DNA from: an uncultured Acidobacteriota bacterium
Lineage (GTDB): Bacteria; Acidobacteriota; Blastocatellia; Pyrinomonadales; Pyrinomonadaceae
Length of the DNA: 6,368 nucleotides
Assembly (NCBI GenBank): GCA_902826505.1
Contig: CADEFG010000313.1
Span: forward strand, 1-6,368
Reading direction: 5' to 3'
Under the pieces are notes generated by a model. The model worked only from the letters and a program-made list of their open reading frames with translations, had not been told where the DNA came from and did not search any database. A program made the position numbers and the translations under genes. This document shows, one piece after another, positions 1 through 5,069 of the stretch (position 1 is the first letter of the stretch; each line of letters starts with the position of its first letter).

Positions 1-1
1 T

Positions 2-436
2 TACAGAGCTTTAAGAGTTGATAAATTGATCTACGCCGCTACGGAAGCAACGCTCGAAGCCTTTCGCCGTGAGAATTTTATGCAGGAAATTCCCGTTCTG
101 CGGATGCTTTCGATGACGAGCGACGAACTCAAACAGCGAACCTGGAATTTTGCTCGAACTTTGCGTGAAATTTTAGGCGAAAATCATGCTTTATGGTTTG
201 AGGTGACGGAAGGAAATTCCGTCATCGGCGGCGGTTCAGCGCCCGATGTTCAGCCCGTCACAACGCTGCTTGCGATAAAACACGCAAATATCTCAGTCAG
301 CAAATTGGAAGAAAAATTGCGCGGCGCGAAGCCGCCCGTCATCACGCGGATTCTGGAAGATAAAGTTTTGATCGATTTGCGAACCGTGGTTGAAATCGAA
401 GAAAATGAATTATTGGAAATCTTAGCAAAAATTTAA
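2..436 (+). CDS. selA: L-seryl-tRNA(Sec) selenium transferase (selenocysteine synthase), C-terminal part; 5' end outside window
   Basis: SelA is a PLP enzyme that converts seryl-tRNA(Sec) to selenocysteinyl-tRNA(Sec) with selenophosphate, in the cytoplasm. The reading frame is open from base 2, so the gene begins upstream of the window; a TTG at 26 is not the real start because family sequence precedes it. Visible are 144 residues. They open with RALRVDKLIYAATEATL, which matches the E. coli SelA segment RALRVDKMTLAALEATL. Later come the glycine-rich IGGGSAP (IGSGSLP in E. coli) and the closing PPVITRILEDKVLIDLRTV block, again collinear with E. coli SelA. The PLP-binding lysine would lie upstream and cannot be checked. 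The gene ends in TAA, 14 bases before the next gene on the same strand, so the two are probably co-transcribed. The family call is firm. Whether the full gene is intact is unknown. Confidence 0.9.
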   Translation, partial: YRALRVDKLIYAATEATLEAFRRENFMQEIPVLRMLSMTSDELKQRTWNFARTLREILGENHALWFEVTEGNSVIGGGSAPDVQPVTTLLAIKHANISVSKLEEKLRGAKPPVITRILEDKVLIDLRTVVEIEENELLEILAKI

Positions 437-438
437 TT

Positions 439-446
439 AAGGGAGA
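439..446 (+). promoter_or_regulatory. Shine-Dalgarno of the AIM24-family gene
   Basis: AAGGGAGA lies 4 bases before the ATG at 451. It is the clearest ribosome binding site in the window and fixes that start. It contrasts with the serC and tetR starts, which have no such motif. Confidence 0.75.
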
Positions 447-450
447 AAAT

Positions 451-1146
451 ATGTCGAAATACACAATGCAGAGTTTTTTGCAGCAAACTGCGCAGCAAGA
501 AAGCAAACGAGAATTTTTCGAACTCGAAAATCCATATCTTCTGGAAGTTAACTTAAATGGCAGAGTTTGGGCAAAGCTCGGTTCGATGATCGGTTATCTG
601 GGCAACGTCAAATTTGAACGGGAAGGCGTGATGGAAGGCGGAATTGGCAAATTTCTAAAAAAAGCCGTGACGGGCGAATCGACGCCGATGATGAAAGCCG
701 AAGGTCAGGGACGCGTTTATTTTGCCGAAAGCGGCAAAAAAGTTCGCATCATTTATCTGCAAAATGAAATGTTTTACGTTAACGGCAACAACATTCTGGC
801 GTTTGAAGATGCGATTCAATGGGATATCAAAATGATGCGCCGGATGGCTGGAATTGCGGCGGGCGGACTTTTTAATATTCAGCTTGGCGGAACGGGAATG
901 GTCGCGATCACCACGCATTTCGATCCGATTACGCTGGTCGTCACGCCGCAATATCCGGTTTACACCGATCCGAACGCGACGGTCGCCTGGTCGGGAAATC
1001 TGCAGCCGACGATCAAAACGGATATTTCACTCAAAACTTTCTTCGGTCGCGGCAGCGGCGAATCTTTCCAGCTCGCGTTTCAAGGTCAAGGCTGGGTTGT
1101 TCTGCAGCCTTACGAAGAAGTTTATTACACTCAAGCGGCTTCGTAA
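451..1146 (+). CDS. AIM24 family protein (DUF124/TIGR00266-like)
   Basis: This 231-residue protein belongs to the AIM24 family, named after a yeast mitochondrial protein; the bacterial members have no settled biochemical role. Family traits visible are the FELENPYLLEVNLNG opening strand, AKLGSMIGYLG (41-51), the GRVYFAESG strand turn (87-95), a glycine-rich stretch GIAAGGLFNIQLGGTGM (134-150) and the closing FQGQGWVVLQPYEE (210-223). The fold is expected to be a beta-rich sandwich. There is no signal peptide or membrane segment, so it is probably cytosolic. The start at 451 is supported by an upstream AAGGGAGA. It follows selA by 14 bases, suggesting one transcript, but no functional link between AIM24 proteins and selenium is known to me. 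It converges on serC with 40 bases between the stops. The family call is confident; the function is unknown. Confidence 0.88.
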   Translation: MSKYTMQSFLQQTAQQESKREFFELENPYLLEVNLNGRVWAKLGSMIGYLGNVKFEREGVMEGGIGKFLKKAVTGESTPMMKAEGQGRVYFAESGKKVRIIYLQNEMFYVNGNNILAFEDAIQWDIKMMRRMAGIAAGGLFNIQLGGTGMVAITTHFDPITLVVTPQYPVYTDPNATVAWSGNLQPTIKTDISLKTFFGRGSGESFQLAFQGQGWVVLQPYEEVYYTQAAS

Positions 1147-1186
1147 TCCAGAAAAAAGGCAGCAAAGAAAATATGTGACCGGCTTT

Positions 1187-2263
1187 TTAATCGTTTTTAT
1201 GTGCGAATTCACGCATAAATTCGACCAATGCACGGGTGCCTTCTTTTGGAAAAGCATTGTAAACGGACGCGCGGATGCCGCCGACCGAGCGGTGTCCTTT
1301 TAAGCCGTCGAAGCCGCTCAAGGTCGCCTCTTCGACAAATTGTTTTTCCAAATTTTCCGACGGCAGACGAAAAGTGACGTTCATCAAACTTCGCGCTTTT
1401 TTTTCGGCGTGTCCGCTGTAAAAACCGTCGCTCGTGTCGATCGCGTCGTAAAGAATCTTTGCTTTTTCTTCGTTAAGACGCGCCATCGCCGAAACGCCGC
1501 CTTTTGCTTTGAGCCATTCGCAAACCAGACTGATCAGATAAATTCCCCAGGTGTTCGGCGTGTTGAGCATCGAATCGTTGGCGGCGATCGCGCGGTAATC
1601 GAGCATCGAAAATTGATTCGTCGGGACTTTTTCAAGAAGATCGTCGCGGATAATCACCAAGGTCACGCCCGACGGACCGATGTTTTTCTGCGCGCCGGCG
1701 TAAATGAGCGCGTATTTTTCGACATCTATCGGTTTTGACAAAATATTCGACGAAGCATCGCAGACGACCGGAATTCCTTTGCCGTCGAGATCGTATTTGA
1801 ATTCGACGCCGTCGATCGTTTCGTTCGAGCAGTAATGAATATAATCCGCCGTTTGGCTGAAATTGAGTTCGTCCTGCGCGGGAACCGAGCGAAAACCGCT
1901 TTCTTTGGTCGAAAGAATGACGTTCACCGTACCGCATTTTCTTGCTTCTTTGACCGCTTTTTCGCCCCACGCGCCGGTCACGACATAATCTGCCGCAGTT
2001 TTCAGAAAATTCATCGGAATCATCGAAAATTGCAAGCTCGCGCCGCCTTGCAGAAAAAGTATTTTGTAGTTTTCGGGAACTTCAAGCAGTTCGCGAATGC
2101 CGTTTTCCGCCGATTCTAAAACGCGCGCGAAATGCGCCGAGCGATGGCTGATCTCCATCACGCTCATCCCGATTCCATTCAAAGAAAGTAGTTCGTTTTG
2201 GGCTTTTTCCAAAACTTCGGGCGGCAGAATCGCCGGTCCGGCGCTGAAATTATAAATTCCCAT
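1187..2263 (-). CDS. serC: Phosphoserine aminotransferase
   Basis: SerC is a PLP-dependent class V aminotransferase. It makes O-phosphoserine from 3-phosphohydroxypyruvate and glutamate, the second step of serine biosynthesis (some also serve PLP synthesis). The 358-residue length is normal (E. coli 362). Motifs in order: YNFSAGPAILP (4-14); ISHRS (38-42), substrate-phosphate site; GGAS (73-76), PLP phosphate contacts; GAWG (97-100), with the tryptophan that stacks on PLP; CDASSN (168-173), Asp169 for the pyridine nitrogen; IYAGAQKNIGPSG (187-199), with Lys193 as the Schiff-base lysine; LNTPNTW (233-239); and GHRSVGGIRAS (323-333). Every key residue is present. I chose the ATG at 2263 because MGIYNFSAGP aligns with known N-termini. 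An in-frame ATG at 2311 would add 16 residues encoded by a heptamer repeat. No Shine-Dalgarno precedes the chosen start. It is divergent from tetR. Confidence 0.96.
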   Translation of the reverse strand: MGIYNFSAGPAILPPEVLEKAQNELLSLNGIGMSVMEISHRSAHFARVLESAENGIRELLEVPENYKILFLQGGASLQFSMIPMNFLKTAADYVVTGAWGEKAVKEARKCGTVNVILSTKESGFRSVPAQDELNFSQTADYIHYCSNETIDGVEFKYDLDGKGIPVVCDASSNILSKPIDVEKYALIYAGAQKNIGPSGVTLVIIRDDLLEKVPTNQFSMLDYRAIAANDSMLNTPNTWGIYLISLVCEWLKAKGGVSAMARLNEEKAKILYDAIDTSDGFYSGHAEKKARSLMNVTFRLPSENLEKQFVEEATLSGFDGLKGHRSVGGIRASVYNAFPKEGTRALVEFMREFAHKND

Positions 2264-2307
2264 TCTGATTTTGGATTTTAGATTTTGGATTTTGGATTGG
2301 CAAATCC
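2264..2307 (-). repeat. Heptamer repeat array 1 (CAAAATC units on - strand), ending at the serC start codon
   Basis: On the + strand, bases 2267-2294 are four tandem heptamers: GATTTTG, GATTTTA, GATTTTG, GATTTTG. A partial unit follows, with an imperfect palindrome GGATT-GGCA-AATCC at 2294-2307. Read on the serC strand the units are CAAAATC (one TAAAATC), and the last ends 3 bases before the ATG. It is the mirror copy of array 2. Confidence 0.85.
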
Positions 2308-2342
2308 GCAATCTTGATTATTCTCGATCGTTTGTTGATCTC

Positions 2343-2371
2343 ATTATAAAACGCATTTCGGTTTTTAATTG
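2343..2371 (-). promoter_or_regulatory. Candidate serC promoter
   Basis: On the - strand, 2348-2343 reads TATAAT, a perfect -10 hexamer, followed by a leader of about 70 bases to the serC ATG. At 17 bases upstream the -35 position (2371-2366) reads CAATTA, which is poor. The AT-rich tract immediately beyond it could compensate as an UP element. Confidence 0.5.
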
Positions 2372-2372
2372 T

Positions 2373-2399
2373 AAAAAATTTGTAATTCGTAAATTTTTT
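2373..2399. promoter_or_regulatory. AT-only inverted repeat between the two divergent promoters; possible shared UP element or binding site
   Basis: AAAAAATTT (2373-2381) and AAATTTTTT (2391-2399) form a perfect 9-base inverted repeat around the 9-base spacer GTAATTCGT. The element sits directly upstream of both proposed -35 positions. A-tracts there are typical of sequences bound by the RNA polymerase alpha subunit. It could equally be a nucleoid-protein or regulator site. Confidence 0.35.
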
Positions 2400-2400
2400 G

Positions 2401-2428
2401 TTGCTTTCACACAAGAATCTGTTATAAC
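2401..2428 (+). promoter_or_regulatory. Candidate promoter of the tetR-acyl-CoA synthetase operon
   Basis: TTGCTT (2401-2406) and TATAAC (2423-2428) are separated by 16 bases, giving a plausible sigma70-type promoter with transcription starting near 2435. The FadR-like palindrome begins at 2440, around or just after the expected start, a typical position for a repressor site. The exact hexamers are uncertain. Confidence 0.45.
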
Positions 2429-2439
2429 TTTACTAAAAA

Positions 2440-2457
2440 TGAATGATGATTCATTCA
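2440..2457. promoter_or_regulatory. FadR (YsiA)-type operator palindrome
   Basis: TGAATGA-TGAT-TCATTCA is a perfect inverted repeat with 7-base arms and a 4-base centre. As I remember it, the Bacillus subtilis FadR/YsiA consensus is TGAATGA, then M-T-A-N, then TCATTCA, so both arms and the spacing match and only the centre differs. It lies 60 bases before the tetR start and downstream of the candidate -10, as expected for autorepression of a TetR-acyl-CoA synthetase operon. Binding is inferred, not shown. Confidence 0.75.
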
Positions 2458-2473
2458 GAGATTTTGAGATGAT

Positions 2474-2513
2474 GGATTTCAAATCCAAAATCCAAAATCC
2501 AAAATCCAAAATC
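2474..2513 (+). repeat. Heptamer repeat array 2 (CAAAATC units), ending at the tetR start codon
   Basis: Bases 2486-2513 are four exact tandem CAAAATC units, preceded by a partial CAAATC. The distal end is a palindrome, GGATTT-C-AAATCC, at 2474-2486. The last unit ends 4 bases before the tetR ATG. A TGA at 2470-2472, with no ATG/GTG/TTG between it and 2518, shows that the array is untranslated. It is an inverted near-copy of array 1. Confidence 0.88.
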
Positions 2514-2517
2514 AATT

Positions 2518-3138
2518 ATGTCTCGTACGACACGCACAAATGGAGAAGCACGGGTTTTTGTCGCCGATAAACGCGAAGCGATCCTGCGCGCCGCGATCAA
2601 GGTTTTCGCGGGCAAAGGCTATTTCAATTCGAAAGTTGCAGACATCGCCAAGGAAGCCGGGATTGCCGACGGCACGGTTTATCTGTATTTCAAAAGCAAG
2701 GACGATATTCTTCATTCGTTTTTCGACCGCGCGATGGAGGATTTTATCGCCGAGGGCAAAAAGGAATTGGCGGAAATCGAAAAACCGGAAGAAAAACTGC
2801 GGCGGATCGCACAGCTTCATCTCGAACGTTTGGGCGCCGACCGCGATCTGGCGATCGTTTTTCAGGTCGAACTGCGCGGTTCGACCAAATTTATGCAGGA
2901 ATTTTCCGCCGCCGGTTTCGGCGAATATCTTCTGATCATTCAGCAAACGATCGAAGACGGACAGAAAAAAGGCGTTTTTCGCAAGGATCTGAAACCGGTC
3001 GTGTGCGCGAAAATCCTCTATGGTGCGCTCGACGAAATGGTCACAAACTGGATTCTTTCAAACAAAGCCTATCCGCTCGCGCCGATGGCGGACGAAGTTT
3101 TAAAAGTATTTTTCGGCGGTGTTTTGCACAATGAATAA
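2518..3138 (+). CDS. TetR-family transcriptional regulator, probable FadR-type repressor of fatty acid degradation
   Basis: A 206-residue TetR-type regulator of normal length. The N-terminal DNA-binding domain runs over about residues 18-65: KREAILRAAIKVFAGKGY, then the helix-turn-helix KVADIAKEAGIADGTVYLYF (39-58), with SKDDIL beginning the linker helix. The rest (70-206) is an alpha-helical ligand-binding and dimerisation domain. The overall pattern (KGYFNSKVADIAKEAGIADGTVYLYF) and the acyl-CoA synthetase gene overlapping its 3' end by 8 bases resemble B. subtilis fadR, whose product releases DNA on binding long-chain acyl-CoA. The palindrome at 2440-2457 matches the remembered FadR box. 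The start is forced: it is the only start codon after the upstream in-frame TGA and before the conserved domain. No Shine-Dalgarno is present; the heptamer array occupies its place. TetR membership is certain; the FadR role is a context-based inference. Confidence 0.93.
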   Translation: MSRTTRTNGEARVFVADKREAILRAAIKVFAGKGYFNSKVADIAKEAGIADGTVYLYFKSKDDILHSFFDRAMEDFIAEGKKELAEIEKPEEKLRRIAQLHLERLGADRDLAIVFQVELRGSTKFMQEFSAAGFGEYLLIIQQTIEDGQKKGVFRKDLKPVVCAKILYGALDEMVTNWILSNKAYPLAPMADEVLKVFFGGVLHNE

Positions 3139-3967
3139 CGAACCGAAAATCGAGGAAAATAAAAAATCCGTGCGTCCAAATCCAAAATCGAGCGCGCGCA
3201 TTCCGCTTTTGACGGACGAACCGCAGACTTTGGCGGAACTTTTTCGGCAAGCCTTCAAAAAACACAATCGCGCCGACGCGCTGAACTTTAAAAAGAACGG
3301 CAAATGGCAACGGGTTTCGTCCGATGAAATGTGTTCGCGGGCTGAAAATATCGCGCTCGGACTTTATTCACTGGGTTTGCGAAAGGACGATAAAGTCGCG
3401 ATCCTGGCGGCAAATTCGCCCGAATGGACGCTTACGGACGCGGGCTGTCAATTCGCCGGGATCATTGATGTTCCTGTTTACACGACGCTCGCCGACAATT
3501 CGGTCTGCTATATCCTCAATGATTCGGAAACGAAAGTTTTCTTTCTCGAGGACAATGCGACTTTTGAAAGATTGAAAGAGATCTTTCCCGAATGCAAAAC
3601 AATCGAAAAACTTGTCTTTTTTAATTTCGAAGGCGTCACGGCGGAAAACGCGATGTCACTCGCCGAACTCGAAAAGCGCGGCGCGGATTTAAAAACGGAA
3701 AAGCCGAACCTGATCGGTGATCTGGCAAAAGCGATCAAAATCGGCGATGTCGCGACGCTCATTTACACATCGGGCACGACGGGCGAACCGAAAGGCGTGA
3801 TGATCTCGCACGGCAATATCATTTCAAACGTGATCGACGCGGGCGAAAAATACAGTTTTTCCGAAAAAGACGTGCCGCTTTCGGTGTTGCCGCTTTCGCA
3901 CGTTTTCGAGCGCGGCGCGATGTATCTCTACATTTTTAACGGAATGGCGGTTTATTACGCCGAATAG
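3131..3967 (+). CDS. N-terminal fragment of long-chain acyl-CoA synthetase (stops at amber codon)
   Basis: This 278-residue open frame is the part of the interrupted ligase that would be translated if TAG terminates. It contains the N-terminal adenylation subdomain, including NSPEWTLTDAGCQFAGIIDVPVY-type sequence and the P-loop YTSGTTGEPKG. It lacks the GYGLTE and TGD motifs and the mobile C-terminal domain, so it should be inactive alone. A weak GGCGG precedes the start by 11 bases. GTG 3119 would add four residues. Confidence 0.7.
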   Translation: MNNEPKIEENKKSVRPNPKSSARIPLLTDEPQTLAELFRQAFKKHNRADALNFKKNGKWQRVSSDEMCSRAENIALGLYSLGLRKDDKVAILAANSPEWTLTDAGCQFAGIIDVPVYTTLADNSVCYILNDSETKVFFLEDNATFERLKEIFPECKTIEKLVFFNFEGVTAENAMSLAELEKRGADLKTEKPNLIGDLAKAIKIGDVATLIYTSGTTGEPKGVMISHGNIISNVIDAGEKYSFSEKDVPLSVLPLSHVFERGAMYLYIFNGMAVYYAE

Positions 3968-5014
3968 ATCGATAAGGTCTCGGAAAACCTGCGCGAAGTG
4001 CGCCCGACGATCTTTGTCGGCGTCCCGCGAATCTTTGAAAAAGTTTACGCGAAAGCCAAACTGATGGCGGCTCAGTCGAGTCCGCTCAAGGAAAAGATCT
4101 TCGATTGGGCAATTGAAGTCGGTAAGGAATTTGCGCTCAAAACCGAAAAAAATCAACCGATCTCGTATTTTTTAGCGGTCAAACATTCGATCGCCGATAA
4201 GATCGTTTTCGCCAAATTCCGCGCGTTTTTCGGCGGGCGGCTGCGCTTTTGCATCACGGGCGGCGCGGCGCTATCGGAAACAATCTATTTGATCTTTAAC
4301 GGCGCCAATGTCGCGATCATGCAGGGCTACGGCTTGACGGAAACTTCGCCCGTCATCACGTCGAGCAATCCGATCGACGTCAAACTCGGGACGGTCGGCA
4401 AACCGATTCGCAATGTCGAGGTGCGGATCGCGGCGGACGGCGAGATCGAGGTTTCGGGACCGAACGTGATGCTCGGTTATTACAAAAAAGAACAGGCGAC
4501 GCGCGAGGCTTTTACCGAAGACGGCTGGTTTAAGACCGGCGACATCGGACAATTTGACGACGAAGGTTTCCTGAAGATCACCGACCGCAAAAAGGAACTT
4601 TTCAAAACATCGGGCGGCAAATACATCGCGCCGTCGCCGATCGAGCAGATGATCAAAGGCTCGCGTTTTGTCAGTCAGGTCGTGCTCATCGGAAACGACC
4701 GCAAATTTCCCGCCGCGCTGATCGTGCCGAATTTTGAACAGCTTCAAAGCTACGCGAAAAATCAAAATTTGAATCTTAAAACGCCGAAGGATTTTTGCGA
4801 AAATAAAACGATCATCAAAACTCTCGAAAAAGAAGTTAACGAACAGACAAAAGAATTGTCGAAGTTTGAAAAGGTCAAAAAAATCGCGCTGCTCGAGGAA
4901 GAAATGACGGTCGAAGGCGGCGAGCTGACGCCGACCTTAAAGGTCAAACGGCGCGTCGTCGACGAAAAATACAAAGAAGTCATCGAAAAAATTTACACCG
5001 ACGCGGAAAAATAA
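3968..5014 (+). CDS. C-terminal part of long-chain acyl-CoA synthetase (same frame, after the amber codon)
   Basis: Continuous ligase sequence resumes immediately after the TAG (IDKVSENLREVRPTIF, then VGVPRIFEKVY) and runs to TAA at 5012-5014. It carries the GYGLTETSP, DGWFKTGDIG and DRKKELFKTSGGKYI motifs and the LKVKRRVV tail, but no P-loop. The first possible start is GTG at 3998, inside conserved sequence and without a Shine-Dalgarno, so independent translation is unlikely. An automatic annotation would probably show it as a separate 338-residue protein. Confidence 0.7.
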   Translation: MDKVSENLREVRPTIFVGVPRIFEKVYAKAKLMAAQSSPLKEKIFDWAIEVGKEFALKTEKNQPISYFLAVKHSIADKIVFAKFRAFFGGRLRFCITGGAALSETIYLIFNGANVAIMQGYGLTETSPVITSSNPIDVKLGTVGKPIRNVEVRIAADGEIEVSGPNVMLGYYKKEQATREAFTEDGWFKTGDIGQFDDEGFLKITDRKKELFKTSGGKYIAPSPIEQMIKGSRFVSQVVLIGNDRKFPAALIVPNFEQLQSYAKNQNLNLKTPKDFCENKTIIKTLEKEVNEQTKELSKFEKVKKIALLEEEMTVEGGELTPTLKVKRRVVDEKYKEVIEKIYTDAEK

Positions 5015-5052
5015 AGATCCGCGAATCGAAGTTTCAATTCGCGGATCTTTAT
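5011..5052. terminator. Bidirectional rho-independent terminator
   Basis: A hairpin has a perfect 16-base stem, 5011-5026 (ATAAAGATCCGCGAAT) pairing with 5037-5052, and a 10-base loop CGAAGTTTCA. It includes the TAA of the acyl-CoA synthetase gene. On the - strand the stem is followed by a T-rich run (TTTATTTTT), so it should stop the convergent export gene well. In the + direction the tail is shorter (CTTTATAAATT). Confidence 0.85.
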
Positions 5053-5069
5053 AAATTCAACCGAAAAAT

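Larger units (their letters stand above)
3131..5014 (+). pseudogene. Long-chain acyl-CoA synthetase (AMP-forming), interrupted by an in-frame TAG
   Basis: The intact enzyme would activate long-chain fatty acids to acyl-CoA via acyl-AMP, supplying beta-oxidation and the ligand of the upstream regulator. The frame spans 628 codons, the normal size for FadD15/FAA1-type ligases. Numbering the amber as codon 279, visible motifs are the ATP-binding P-loop YTSGTTGEPKG (212-222), GYGLTETSP (399-407), DGWFKTGDIG (464-473), TDRKKELFKTSGGKYI (484-499) and the C-terminal TPTLKVKRRVV (601-611), with the likely catalytic lysine region. All are in one frame. Codon 279 is TAG in AE-stop-IDKV; related ligases, as I recall, often read AESI there, so TCG (Ser) to TAG by one base is the simplest history. 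No other damage is seen. The start at 3131 overlaps tetR by 8 bases; GTG 3119 is an alternative. Readthrough or a sequencing error would restore one functional protein. Confidence 0.88.

Noticed and set aside
655..951. Antisense open frame within the AIM24-family gene
   Set aside because: It is a basic, low-complexity shadow of the coding strand with no recognisable domain or ribosome binding site; other antisense and out-of-frame frames in serC, tetR, the ligase and the export gene were dropped for the same reason.
1147..1186. Terminator between the convergent AIM24-family and serC genes
   Set aside because: AAAAAAGGC and GGCTTTTT look suggestive but pair over only about six A-T-rich bases with a C-C mismatch and a 20-base loop, so no convincing hairpin forms.
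2264..2513. Heptamer arrays as a CRISPR-like array
   Set aside because: The units are 7 bases, contiguous and without unique spacers; they are short tandem repeats.
2271..2570. Small + strand open frame spanning the serC-tetR intergenic region
   Set aside because: It reads through both heptamer arrays, the promoter region and the operator into tetR in the wrong frame. Its peptide (such as MDFRFWILDW) is simply translated repeat.
3965..3967. Internal stop as a selenocysteine codon, given selA in the same window
   Set aside because: The codon is TAG, not TGA; the site is not a catalytic position of acyl-CoA ligases, and I saw no convincing SECIS-like hairpin just downstream. Pyrrolysine is likewise unsupported, since no pyl gene is visible.
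3998..5014. Independent 338-residue gene starting at GTG 3998
   Set aside because: It is in the same frame as the upstream ligase fragment, its start lies inside conserved sequence, it has no ribosome binding site, and it lacks the ATP-binding P-loop.
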